Under the pieces are notes generated by a model. The model was not told the origin of the DNA, ran no database searches, and saw only the letters and a list, made by a program, of their open reading frames with translations. From Calothrix sp. PCC 7103 (GTDB lineage Bacteria > Cyanobacteriota > Cyanobacteriia > Cyanobacteriales > Nostocaceae): a stretch of DNA of 64,000 nucleotides. The stretch spans positions 2,091,679-2,155,678 of the forward strand of contig NZ_KB217478.1 in the NCBI RefSeq assembly GCF_000331305.1. Reading direction: 5' to 3'. This document shows positions 9,079 through 18,271 of the stretch, in pieces; within the stretch, counting starts at the first letter, position 1, and each line of letters begins with the position of its first letter. The position numbers and the translations under genes were made by a program.

Positions 9079-9330
9079 TCATGCTATGTTCCTATTGCGA
9101 GGCGCCCCAAACTTACGAACATACTTATAGCCAACACGTAAAATCCCTATTTGTGCGTCTGGATAACGTTTTTCCAGGCACCGACAAGCAATAATTTCAT
9201 TGCCATCTATTTCCCAGGCGCCTGTAATAATGTCAATTGCTACTATTTTTCTTTTACTATCTGGTTGAAGTGCTGGATAAATATCGCGTTCGTAATTTTT
9301 TTGCAAGACGCGCGCAGCACGCAATACCAC
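9079..9330 (-). CDS. Small conserved cyanobacterial protein with a foreign N-terminus
   Basis: These 83 residues contain the block KIVAIDIITGAWEIDGNEI followed by KRYPDAQIGILRVGYKYV and an RFG-like end. This resembles a small cyanobacterial family typically written as GKxVAIDxxxGxxEIDxxxxxAxxRLxxRxPxAQxxxxRxGxxxxxRFG, often found next to an aspartic-protease-like gene; the function is unknown. The first 10 or so codons (MVLRAARVLQK) come from a segment nearly identical to an internal part of the downstream 182-aa gene, so the annotated N-terminus looks chimeric and the true start may be the segment around ERDIYPAL. Confidence 0.55.
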   Translation of the reverse strand: MVLRAARVLQKNYERDIYPALQPDSKRKIVAIDIITGAWEIDGNEIIACRCLEKRYPDAQIGILRVGYKYVRKFGAPRNRNIA

Positions 9331-9603
9331 ACGCAGTTATAATTTTTACTTTATTGGTGTAGTCAGCTACCTTTACTTAATTAGATATACTAATAACGGG
9401 TCAAAAATATACTTTTAAAGCAAGCGAAAATCTTTAAGATGCTACCCTGCGGGAAAACTGCGTTAACGTCCCTCAGCATGACAAAAGTCTAAATTTTACC
9501 CGTTCGCAGTATATTTAGATGCCAGGTGCGTGAAAGCACTTTATTATTTCGTTTGATTTGAAGTTTTTTCAAGCTTTCACGCACCCTACGTTTATGATGG
9601 CAA
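9331..9603. other. Intergenic region with dispersed repeats
   Basis: No gene is seen. A repeat related to the GTCATTCTGAGCG family lies at about 9438-9482, and a loose inverted repeat (GTGCGTGAAAGC ... GCTTTCACGCACC) at about 9526-9584 could form a hairpin at the 3' end of the antiporter gene. Confidence 0.5.
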
Positions 9604-11742
9604 TTAAGGCGCCGTAATCGCTTGCGTTTGTGATGTAGTCAAATTATCCTCTGCGAGCGAAATGTGACGGGGAAAGTGGAAAACAATTAAAGAAATTTCT
9701 TTAGAATTACGAGCAATTGCCTCAGTTGTAATTCCTAAGCTAGGTAGACCTGGGATAGTAGAATCACTGTTATGAGTTAGTATTAATAAATCATCGGGTT
9801 GCAAAATTTTTAAGATACTGTTGGTGAATTTTCCCTGTATATGCTGTATCGGAATGTCCAAAATAATTTCAGGAATTTCTATATCTTTTGAGCGTTTCCG
9901 AGAAGGGGATACTTGTAATAGGAGTAGCGATGCTTTGAGTTCATTCGCTAAAATACGGGTCAGTGCTAAGGTACGTAGAAATGTAACGGAAGTTAAATCG
10001 GTTTCGATAATTGGTAAAACTACTCTTTGAGTGGTTTTAATTGCATGGGTAAAGCGTGTAATCAATACTGGAATTGTAGTACGTCGTATTACGTTATCAA
10101 TGGCGCCGCCAAAAAAGTTATCCCGATATGTAGCAAAACCTTTCCAACCACAGATAATTAGATTGGCGTTGCGCTCGAAGGCTGTTCGCAAAATACCCTT
10201 TTCAATTGAGTCGTCCAACCGACCAATAGGTTCAACATTCGTCACCGCAGCATGGGCAATGGTTTCTGCTGCTGCTAGCAACTGCTGCTGTTGAATCTTT
10301 GTCTCTGCTGAAATCTTTGGTTGGTTATCAACTATGATATGTAATGGCAATAGCGCTCCCTCGGTAGCTTTAGCCAAAATCATTGCCAGTTCTAGTAAAT
10401 TGGCTTCGTTATTTGGGTTAGCGACGGGTACCAAAATACGATAACGAGGCACTTTATAGTTTCCAACGGTAACAAATTCCTGTTTGCTATTTGTACTTGA
10501 ACTTTTTGTACCGTTGTTTGAGCTTGCACCCCAACGGTTAGTTATCCAAGGAGAGGCAATACAGGTAACTAATATCATTGCTACCGTACCATTAACTGTG
10601 AGTTCGTCTACCAGCTTAATATTGTATGCCACGGTAATTGCTGCTAAGGTCGAGGCAGCTTGAGCTACGGAAAGCCCAAACATTACCATAATATTGGCAA
10701 AATCAAATTTGAACAGTTTTCCTGAACCCCAAGCAGGTAGAAATTTAGCAATGATTGCTACTAATACCATTACCAGGGACACCAACATCGAGCGTGGTTC
10801 TTTAAATAAAATCCAGGGATTTACTAGCATCCCTACAGAAATTAAGAAAAAGGGTACAAACAGCGTATTACCAATAAACTGAATCCTGTTCATCAATGGA
10901 CTCAGTTGCGGTATGAGTTGGGAAATCGCAATACCTACCAGAAAGGCGCCTATAATTGGTTCAATCTCAATTAACTGTGCTGCGTAAGACACTACAAATA
11001 GCGTGGCAACCACAAAGATAAATTCGGCGCCATCATCATGTCCAAATTTCTGGAAAAACCAACGACCAATTTTAGGAACTCCCCACAACGTCGCAAAGGT
11101 GTAAATGCCTAAAGAAGGTATCAAAAATAGCCAAAAGCTAAGGGTTAGGCTACCTTGATGAGCTTTAACGACTACTGCTAATACTAACAAAGCTAGTATG
11201 TTAGTAATTAGCGTTCCTCCCAAAGTAACTGTTACCGCTTGGGTTCGCATGATGCCCAGTTTAGTTGCTACTGGCAGTGCAAGCAAAGTATGAGACGCAA
11301 AACAAGATGCCACCAAAATAGCTGCTAAAAAACTATAACCCAATAACAGCATGGCGCCAGTACCTAACACCATTGGTATAACAAAGGTTGCTAGTCCAAA
11401 AATTATCGCTTTATTAGCATTGAGTTTTAGGTCATCTATACTCGTCTCTAACCCCGCCATAAACATAAGGAACAGTAGCCCTACTGTTCCTAGTAAAATT
11501 ATTGTGCTATCTCTTGCCAATAGACCTAATCCATTTGGTCCGACAATCACCCCTGCAATAATTAAGCCAACAATACCAGGTAGACGCAACCGCTCAAACA
11601 TTAGTGGAGCGACTAGCATAATCGCCATGATTATTAAAAATACAGCCACTGGGTCTTTTATTGGTGCCGATAAGCCAATAAGCGCTAGTAACTGTGTTGG
11701 CGAATGCCATACGCTTGCTAGATTTACCCAAAGATTTTCCAT
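9604..11742 (-). CDS. CPA2-family cation/proton antiporter with C-terminal universal-stress-like domains
   Basis: This 712-residue protein has about 12 membrane helices (residues about 35-410) with the Na+/H+ exchanger fold (GLIIAGVIVGPNGLGLL; FMAGLETSIDDL; IIGAFLVGIAISQL). A soluble region (about 435-700) resembles two universal stress protein domains (YRILVPVANPNNEANLLELA; NLIICGWKG). The membrane part exchanges Na+ or K+ for protons; the cytoplasmic part probably binds nucleotide and regulates transport. This architecture is common in cyanobacteria. It stands alone on the minus strand. Confidence 0.9.
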   Translation of the reverse strand: MENLWVNLASVWHSPTQLLALIGLSAPIKDPVAVFLIIMAIMLVAPLMFERLRLPGIVGLIIAGVIVGPNGLGLLARDSTIILLGTVGLLFLMFMAGLETSIDDLKLNANKAIIFGLATFVIPMVLGTGAMLLLGYSFLAAILVASCFASHTLLALPVATKLGIMRTQAVTVTLGGTLITNILALLVLAVVVKAHQGSLTLSFWLFLIPSLGIYTFATLWGVPKIGRWFFQKFGHDDGAEFIFVVATLFVVSYAAQLIEIEPIIGAFLVGIAISQLIPQLSPLMNRIQFIGNTLFVPFFLISVGMLVNPWILFKEPRSMLVSLVMVLVAIIAKFLPAWGSGKLFKFDFANIMVMFGLSVAQAASTLAAITVAYNIKLVDELTVNGTVAMILVTCIASPWITNRWGASSNNGTKSSSTNSKQEFVTVGNYKVPRYRILVPVANPNNEANLLELAMILAKATEGALLPLHIIVDNQPKISAETKIQQQQLLAAAETIAHAAVTNVEPIGRLDDSIEKGILRTAFERNANLIICGWKGFATYRDNFFGGAIDNVIRRTTIPVLITRFTHAIKTTQRVVLPIIETDLTSVTFLRTLALTRILANELKASLLLLQVSPSRKRSKDIEIPEIILDIPIQHIQGKFTNSILKILQPDDLLILTHNSDSTIPGLPSLGITTEAIARNSKEISLIVFHFPRHISLAEDNLTTSQTQAITAP

Positions 11743-11993
11743 TTTTGGAATACGTAAAATAAAAGTATTGTTCCCTCATATTCCATTACTATTTACGTTT
11801 ATAAGCTAGTGTAGATGGTAATAATTTATTTGAATCAAAAGGCGTAATAGTTTTTTTTGTATTTGGTATAATTTGTAGCTTTTTGTGTGAAGTTTGGGCT
11901 GGTGCCAGTCCTGCTATGATTTGTTTGATACGCACAATCAAATTTATGCGACCATTTCTGTATCGGGATGTTTTTCAGTTCTTCTAATGTCAA

Positions 11994-12242
11994 TTAAATA
12001 TTTTCCAATGAGTAGCCTGTTTTATAAACTATTTCGCCACATTTCTTATAACATCCCTTGATTTCTAAGCGATTGACAATCTCTATCAAACCTTGATCAA
12101 CTAAGTTACCGATGGCAGCAGTATATTCAGGGTTAAGGGTAATACGACGGGTTAGAAGGTCACATATCATAAACTGTGATTCTAATTCCTGCATCCAAAT
12201 CCAAGTCTTGCCAGCTAATACTTCTAAAATTATCTGCTCCAT
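11994..12242 (-). CDS. Small protein of unknown function (82 aa)
   Basis: This compact soluble ORF starts at an ATG. It has a winged-helix-like pattern: helices, then YTAAIGNLVDQGLIEIVNRL. The C-terminus carries two cysteines (GCYKKCGEIVYKTGY). It may be a small DNA-binding protein, but no family is recognised. It is isolated, just left of the 48-bp repeat that bounds the kinase island. Confidence 0.5.
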   Translation of the reverse strand: MEQIILEVLAGKTWIWMQELESQFMICDLLTRRITLNPEYTAAIGNLVDQGLIEIVNRLEIKGCYKKCGEIVYKTGYSLENI

Positions 12243-12319
12243 TTTTACATCTCAATAACTTTATATTTTTCCTTATTTAACTGGCTCTCACAAGGCCTTA
12301 GCCACAATCATTAGTTTTT

Positions 12320-12367
12320 TCTAGAGCGGCAAAACTTGCGCTTAGTAGCATACTCTCAAGACTGGCC
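12320..12367 (+). repeat. Left copy of a 48-bp direct repeat flanking the kinase gene
   Basis: The segment begins TCTAGAGCGGCAAAACTTGC and recurs at 16352-16399 in the same orientation with three mismatches by eye. The two copies bracket 4.03 kb containing only the hybrid kinase. Confidence 0.9.
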
Positions 12368-12636
12368 AAGTATTCCAGGGGATTTCGGCGAAATTGAAGT
12401 TTGATTCAAGACCCTTAGAAATAATCTGTTTAAGCTTGACTAATGGCTTTGGTAGAGTTTTTTTTCTAGTATTAATATATCTCCAAAGGTAAAGTTTTGT
12501 ATCAGGATTCAACATTTGTGGGTAAACTCATGGCATTAATAATGAATGGATTTAGCATTTCTTGAAAAATGCCAAATTTTTTATAATATTAACCTGCGGA
12601 ATGTGGGTTAATATCTACCTGATCCATTAATTCACA

Positions 12637-15600
12637 ATGTCTCAGCAACAGCGCACTTTCTTAATTGTCGATGATTCCCCAGAAGATCGAGAACTCTATC
12701 GGCGATATTTGCTGCGCGATCGCGAATATTCTTACACTATCCTAGAAGCAACGCTGGGACAACAAGGGTTAGAACTTTGGCAGCAACATCAACCTGATGC
12801 TGTGTTGCTTGATTATCGACTGCCCGATCTGGACGGACTGGAATTTCTGGCACAATTGCAACCCTCTACCCAACAACCTTGCCTACCTGTGATTGTCGTC
12901 ACCGGGCAGGGTAATGAGGCGATCGCAGTTAAGGCGATCAAAGCGGGCGCACAAGATTATATTATCAAAGAGCAAATCACCCCAGAAAGGCTGCAAATAG
13001 CAGTCAATGGGGCAATTGAAACAGTCCGGCTACATACCCAACTACAACAGCGTATTGAACGAGAGCGCGTAGTCTCACATATTGCCCAGAAAATTCACCA
13101 ATCGCTGAATCTGGATGAGATTCTTCAAACAACCGTAACCGAAGTGAGAGAATTTCTACACACTGATCGCGTCTTGGTTTTTCAGTTAAAACCTGACGGG
13201 GATGGCACAGTAATCGTAGAATCAGTTGGGGCAGAGTGGCGATCGCTGCTCTCATTAACTATGTATGATCCCTGCCTCGCTGAGAACTACCTTGCATGGA
13301 ATCCATCAGAAACTGTCAACTACGATCCCGCCTTTGTCGAGAATTATATCCAACGCTATCGTCAGGGTTACGTAACGGCAATATTTGATATTCAGGATAG
13401 CAGTATTGACCCCTGCCACGTTGAATTGTTGGGTCAGTTTCAAGTAAAAGCTAATCTGGTGGTGCCGATTATTTACGATAACCACTTTTGGGGATTGCTA
13501 ATTGCTCATAACTGTGCAATTCCTCGAAGGTGGCAACCCTTAGAAATTGACTTGCTCAAAGAACTGGCGATTCAAGTTGGCATTGCAATTCGCCAAGCGG
13601 AACTCCATCAGCAGGCACAGAATGAACTGACCGATCACAAACGGGTAGAAGCAGAATTACGAAAGAGCGAAGAACGGCTGCGATTGGCACTATCAGCTTC
13701 ACGGATGGGAACGTGGAACTGGAACATTCAGACAGGAAAAATTTCTTGGTCGGATAACCTGGAAGCCTTATTTGGACTAGAACCAGGAGAATTTGACGGC
13801 TCATTCGAGATGTTTATAGCGCGATTGCACCAAGACGATCGCGATCGCGTTTTGGCAGCCGTCGATCATGCGATCTCCACTGGAGAAGACTATGACATTG
13901 AATTTCGGATAGTCTATCCTAACGGTACAATTAGATGGGCATTAAGCCAAGGCAAGGTTTTCTACGACCAAGATGGGCAACCGATACAGATGGGGGGGAT
14001 TGATTTAGATATTACCGAACGCAAAAGGTCAGCCGAAATTTTACGGGAAAGTGAAGAACGTTTTCGGCAACTCGCAGAAAATATTGATGCGGTGTTCTGG
14101 ATCAAAGAAGTATCCAAAAATCGAGTTAGCTATGTCAGTCCTGCATATCAAAAACTGTGGGGATTAAACCCGGAGGAATTGTATCAAGGACAACAATCAT
14201 GGGTAGATCGCATTCACCCAGAGGATCGAGAATCGACTGACAAGGCGTTTAAGGAAAAAGCTGCCGCAGGTCAATTTGATGAAGAATACCGCATTATCTT
14301 ACCGGATGGTAGTATTCGCTGGGTTCACGATCGCTGCTTTCCCCTTCGAGATGAAGCCGGAGAAATTTATCGGTTTGCAGGTATTGCCGAAGACATAAGC
14401 GATCGCAAACAGGCAGAGCAAGCTTTGCGAGACAGTGAAGAACGCCTGCAAATGGCACTAGAAGGTTCTGGTGGCGGTCTATGGGATTGGAACATTATTA
14501 CTAATGAAGATTATTTAAGTTCCCGATGGCTGGAAATGCTGGGATATGCAAAAGGAGAGTTACCGGATGACTTTAGTAGTTGGGAGCGACTAATTCATCC
14601 TGACGATAAAGTTTGGGTGATGGAACGGTTGAATGCCCATCTTCAGGACGATTCGGTATCTTACAAATTTGAATATCGGATGTTAACCAAGTCTGGGGAG
14701 TGGAAATGGATTGCCAACTTCGGAAAAGTAGTTTCGCGCGATCAACAGGGCAATCCCCTGCGAATGGCAGGGATCCATCATGATATCACCGATCGCAAAC
14801 AGGTAGAGGATGAATTACGGCAAAGTGAAGAACGCTTCCGCACCTTGGCAGATAATATGTCACAATTTGCGTGGATGGCAGACGAAAATGGCTCTATCTT
14901 CTGGTACAACCAACGCTGGTTTGATTATACTGGCACCACCCTAGAGGAAATGCAGGGGTGGGGATGGCGAAAAGTACACCACCCCGATCATGTAGATCGG
15001 GTTGTTGACCATATTCGCCACTGCTTTGAAACAGGTGAGTTATGGGAAGACACCTTTCCCTTACGAAGAAAAGATGGACAGTACCTTTGGTTTCTCTCAC
15101 GAGCAACTCCTATCCGCGATCGAGAGGGCAAAGTCTTGCGCTGGTTTGGCACAAACACCGACATTACCGGGCGCCAACAAGCAGAGCAAGAACGCGATCG
15201 CCTATTGAAATTAGAGCAAGCAGCCAGAGCCGAAGCCGAACGCGCCAACCGGATTAAAGATGAGTTTCTGGCGGTTCTCTCCCACGAATTGCGATCGCCT
15301 CTTAACCCGATTATCGGCTGGACAAAACTGCTACAAACCCGCAAATTTAGTGAAGCCAAAACAGCCGAAGCCTTAGCCACCATTGAACGCAACGCCAAAC
15401 TGCAAACTCAACTGATTGATGACTTGCTCGATGTCGCCAAGATTCTGCGCGGCAAACTCAGCATAGACGCGACTCCTGTAAATTTGGCATTTGTGATTGA
15501 ATCTGCCATCGACACGGTAAGTACAGCCGCCGTTGCTAAATCAATTCTGTTGCATCCGGTGCTGCCAAATATTGGGCAAGTCTCTGGAGATTCCAACCGC

Positions 15601-16356
15601 CTGCAACAGATCGTTTGGAACTTACTTTCTAACGCGATCAAGTTTACACCCATAGGCGGACGGGTAGAAATCCGACTACAGCGAGTCGATGAGCAGGCAG
15701 AGATTATCGTCAGTGATACTGGCAAAGGTATTAACCTTGACTTTCTCCCGCATATTTTTGAATCATTCCGTCAAGAAGATGTCTCAATTACTCGCAAGTA
15801 TGGCGGGTTAGGATTGGGGTTAGCGATCGTCCGGCAGTTAGTTGAGGCTCACGGCGGTATCATCACGGCTGATAGTCCAGGTGAAGGCTTGGGAGCCACC
15901 TTTACAGTCCAGTTGCCATTGCTGAATATTGAACCAGAAATTAAGCAGATAAATGAGTTGCCACAACCAGCACTCGAACTCACGGGTATTCGAGTTCTCA
16001 CAGTTGATGATGATGCCGATGCCCGTGAGTTATTAACAGTATTGCTTGCTGAATACGGAGCTACAGTCAAGACTGTTGGCTCTGCGGCAGAAGTTTTAGC
16101 AAACCTAGAGTCCTTTCAACCCGATGTCTTAGTCAGTGATATTGGGATGCCCGAAGTTGATGGTTACTCCCTGATTCAACAGATCCGCACGTTAACGCCC
16201 GAAAAAGGGGGAGAAATCCCTGCGATCGCTTTGACTGCTTATGCCAGAGTTGAGGATTCCCAGCGAGCTATAACCAGTGGCTTTCAACGGCACGTTACCA
16301 AACCCCTTGATCCAGAAGAGTTAGTTCAAGCTGTGGTGGCACTTAAAAAAATCTAG
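12637..16356 (+). CDS. Hybrid sensor histidine kinase: REC-GAF-PASx4-HisKA-HATPase-REC
   Basis: This 1239-residue cytoplasmic multi-sensor kinase starts with a receiver domain (about 1-125; phospho-acceptor D59 in VLLDYRLPDLDG). A GAF domain follows (about 150-330, HTDRVLVFQL), then four PAS/PAC units (about 345-465, 475-595, 603-725, 732-850), each ending in an ITERK/ISDRK/ITDRK-type PAC. HisKA has the phospho-histidine H883 in LSHELRSPLNPI. The HATPase_c region follows (NLLSNAIKF; DTGKGI; GGLGLGLAI). The C-terminal receiver has D1168 in VSDIGMPEVDG. No membrane helix is seen, so the signal is internal. The GAF lacks an obvious bilin cysteine. The gene carries seven GCGATCGC octamers and one GGCGCC, the reverse of its surroundings, and is bracketed by direct repeats; it looks imported. 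Confidence 0.92.
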   Translation: MSQQQRTFLIVDDSPEDRELYRRYLLRDREYSYTILEATLGQQGLELWQQHQPDAVLLDYRLPDLDGLEFLAQLQPSTQQPCLPVIVVTGQGNEAIAVKAIKAGAQDYIIKEQITPERLQIAVNGAIETVRLHTQLQQRIERERVVSHIAQKIHQSLNLDEILQTTVTEVREFLHTDRVLVFQLKPDGDGTVIVESVGAEWRSLLSLTMYDPCLAENYLAWNPSETVNYDPAFVENYIQRYRQGYVTAIFDIQDSSIDPCHVELLGQFQVKANLVVPIIYDNHFWGLLIAHNCAIPRRWQPLEIDLLKELAIQVGIAIRQAELHQQAQNELTDHKRVEAELRKSEERLRLALSASRMGTWNWNIQTGKISWSDNLEALFGLEPGEFDGSFEMFIARLHQDDRDRVLAAVDHAISTGEDYDIEFRIVYPNGTIRWALSQGKVFYDQDGQPIQMGGIDLDITERKRSAEILRESEERFRQLAENIDAVFWIKEVSKNRVSYVSPAYQKLWGLNPEELYQGQQSWVDRIHPEDRESTDKAFKEKAAAGQFDEEYRIILPDGSIRWVHDRCFPLRDEAGEIYRFAGIAEDISDRKQAEQALRDSEERLQMALEGSGGGLWDWNIITNEDYLSSRWLEMLGYAKGELPDDFSSWERLIHPDDKVWVMERLNAHLQDDSVSYKFEYRMLTKSGEWKWIANFGKVVSRDQQGNPLRMAGIHHDITDRKQVEDELRQSEERFRTLADNMSQFAWMADENGSIFWYNQRWFDYTGTTLEEMQGWGWRKVHHPDHVDRVVDHIRHCFETGELWEDTFPLRRKDGQYLWFLSRATPIRDREGKVLRWFGTNTDITGRQQAEQERDRLLKLEQAARAEAERANRIKDEFLAVLSHELRSPLNPIIGWTKLLQTRKFSEAKTAEALATIERNAKLQTQLIDDLLDVAKILRGKLSIDATPVNLAFVIESAIDTVSTAAVAKSILLHPVLPNIGQVSGDSNRLQQIVWNLLSNAIKFTPIGGRVEIRLQRVDEQAEIIVSDTGKGINLDFLPHIFESFRQEDVSITRKYGGLGLGLAIVRQLVEAHGGIITADSPGEGLGATFTVQLPLLNIEPEIKQINELPQPALELTGIRVLTVDDDADARELLTVLLAEYGATVKTVGSAAEVLANLESFQPDVLVSDIGMPEVDGYSLIQQIRTLTPEKGGEIPAIALTAYARVEDSQRAITSGFQRHVTKPLDPEELVQAVVALKKI

Positions 16357-16399
16357 AGCGGTAAAACTTGCGCTTAGTAGCATACTCTCAAGATTAGCC
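16352..16399 (+). repeat. Right copy of the 48-bp direct repeat flanking the kinase gene
   Basis: It begins TCTAGAGCGGTAAAACTTGC, and its first bases include the TAG stop codon of the kinase. See the partner at 12320-12367. Confidence 0.9.
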
Positions 16400-16593
16400 C
16401 CAGGCTTCCAGGCTTTGGGCGTTATGTCAAGTAGACGAGAGAAAAGTGTATATCCTCGTTGAGGGGTCAGACCTAATATTCGCCAGCAGTATCCTCTTAG
16501 TGGGAAAGGGTAATGTCTAGATAATCCGCGCTTTTACTATTTTTTATCAATAATATAATAAATGACTCGGAATTAAAACCCTTCATATTGAGC

Positions 16594-17202
16594 ATGAAAA
16601 ATAGAGATTGGTTTGTTGGTGGAGATGGTCAATATCAAGCTTGTAAATCTCCGCGTGAATGGGATTTACTTAGAGATAATTATCGTCTGTATAGATTTTT
16701 AACTGAAGTGGAAGATGTTCTTAAGGGTGCTGAAGATGAATCAAGTCGTCTTCCGGAAATACGGATGCTGGTACGGCGCCTAATTACAAACTCTTACTGG
16801 GTACAAAGTCAATTTCCAGAAGTTTCCCCTGATGGGACTTCGGTTTCACTTTTATATGATGAGTTAGGTTTTCCTCTTACTGTTCAAACTGTTACTTTTG
16901 CACCGGGTGTTAAGTCTAGTATTCATAATCATGGGACATGGGGTATTGTCGCTGTATTACAAGGAGAGGAAAAGAATACTCTTTGGAAGCGTACACAAAA
17001 TCATAACGGAAATGTTCAAGTTGAACAGACGGGAGAATTAACTTTGTTTCCTGGAGACATTATTAGTTTTGACAGTAGTGCTATTCATTGTGTAGAAGCT
17101 ATGGGTCATACTCCAACCGTCACTTTCAATATATATGGAGAAACTGACCCAAAACAGCGGTATGAGTTTGACCCGGTAAACAAAAAAGCTAAAAAATTCT
17201 AG
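16594..17202 (+). CDS. Cupin-fold protein, cysteine-dioxygenase-like, next to nitrogenase-associated gene
   Basis: This protein of about 202 residues starts at the ATG at 16594; a TTG two codons upstream is also possible. The cupin metal site is visible as SSIHNHGTWGIVAVLQGEE (two histidines and a downstream Glu), and the second cupin motif as FPGDIISFDSSAIHCVE. This pattern fits the cysteine dioxygenase/cupin superfamily of non-heme iron enzymes; the substrate cannot be read from sequence. It is 16 bp upstream of the ArsC-like nitrogenase-associated gene, so the two probably form an operon linked to nitrogen fixation. Confidence 0.8.
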   Translation: MKNRDWFVGGDGQYQACKSPREWDLLRDNYRLYRFLTEVEDVLKGAEDESSRLPEIRMLVRRLITNSYWVQSQFPEVSPDGTSVSLLYDELGFPLTVQTVTFAPGVKSSIHNHGTWGIVAVLQGEEKNTLWKRTQNHNGNVQVEQTGELTLFPGDIISFDSSAIHCVEAMGHTPTVTFNIYGETDPKQRYEFDPVNKKAKKF

Positions 17203-17218
17203 ATAGGTAGATAGGGAA

Positions 17219-17686
17219 ATGGCAAAGGTAGTTTTTTACGAAAAACCCGGTTGTAAGAACAATACTAAGCAAAAAGTACTATTGACAGCGGCAGGACACG
17301 AGTTAGAAACCTATGATATTCGGACTTATGCGTGGACACCTGATGCGCTCAGGTCATTTTTTGGCAACCGTCCAATAGCTGACTGGTTTAATAAAGCGGC
17401 GCCTAGCATTAAGTCTGGTGAGGTGGTTCCTGATAAAATCGATGCTGATACGGCTATTAAACTGATGATACAAGACCCTTTGCTGATTCGGCGCCCGTTA
17501 ATTCAAGTCGGAGAACGTAGAGAAGTCGGTTTTGATGTTGATAATATCAGTGCTTGGATAGGTTTGGAACCTGTTGATGATTCACAGCGTGCGGTTAGTG
17601 CAGAACTAATGCGTCAAGATTTGCAAGGCTGCGCTCATGGTCACGAGCATAATCATCACCATGCAGAGGGTAAGTGTAAACATTAA
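17219..17686 (+). CDS. Nitrogenase-associated protein, ArsC/Spx-like thioredoxin fold
   Basis: This 155-residue protein resembles arsenate-reductase-like proteins (VVFYEKPGCKNNTKQKVLL), with a single N-terminal cysteine instead of CxxC. It contains the family's RPLIQVG segment followed by GFD. The C-terminus is His-rich (CAHGHEHNHHHAEGKCKH), a plausible metal-binding tail. The family (nitro_assoc) occurs in diazotrophs near nif genes, with unknown biochemistry. The gene is the second of a pair with the cupin gene and is followed by a strong terminator. Confidence 0.88.
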   Translation: MAKVVFYEKPGCKNNTKQKVLLTAAGHELETYDIRTYAWTPDALRSFFGNRPIADWFNKAAPSIKSGEVVPDKIDADTAIKLMIQDPLLIRRPLIQVGERREVGFDVDNISAWIGLEPVDDSQRAVSAELMRQDLQGCAHGHEHNHHHAEGKCKH

Positions 17687-17746
17687 ATTCGTACTAATCA
17701 CTTTCGTGATTCAAAAACATTATTTTATACACATTCTTCAAAACTC

Positions 17747-17780
17747 AAAACCAGGTTTCTTACTGAAGCCTGGTTTTTCC
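17747..17780 (+). terminator. Rho-independent terminator after the cupin/ArsC-like pair
   Basis: AAAACCAGGTTTC and GAAGCCTGGTTTTT form a GC-containing stem with one mismatch, a small loop and a downstream T-run. It lies about 60 bp after the stop of the ArsC-like gene. Confidence 0.8.
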
Positions 17781-18271
17781 ATTTACTGCTGCTATATTTT
17801 TATACATTTATTTTTATTACAAAGATTAATGCGTATTTATTGTTACTAATTAAATCTCAATTCTGAGAATTTTTAAAATAAATATTTGGCGAATTTTGAA
17901 TAAGTGGTTATACTAACTGTTAGCTGTAATCAAAATCGGAAAAATTTAACACATAGCGGGCAACTACCAAACAGCAGGTGCGTCGGAAAAACCTAAAGTG
18001 GGAGCATCCCAGTTTTGAAAAAATATATTTGTCATTCTCAGCAAAGCTTGTCATTCTAAGCGTAGCGAAGAATCTAGTAAAATTGTGAAGGTTAAAGAGA
18101 TACTTCACTACGTTCAGTATGACGTAAATTTGATATTGTGCTGTTATTAGGCTGTTAAATTATTAATTGATTATTATGTTTAGAAGTAAATTTTAATTTA
18201 TAAGTGATATAAGTAATTTGTTTTTAAAAGATGTATTTGAACAGCCATAGGGGAAATGGGAAGAAACGATT
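17781..18271. other. Intergenic region before the GTPase operon, with a dispersed repeat
   Basis: No gene is supported. About 18031-18124 carries a copy of the GTCATTCT-AGCGTAGCGAAGAATCT repeat that ends in ACGTTCAGTATGACG, related to those at 2.3, 9.4 and 54.6 kb. Short minus-strand frames here are chance. Confidence 0.5.
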
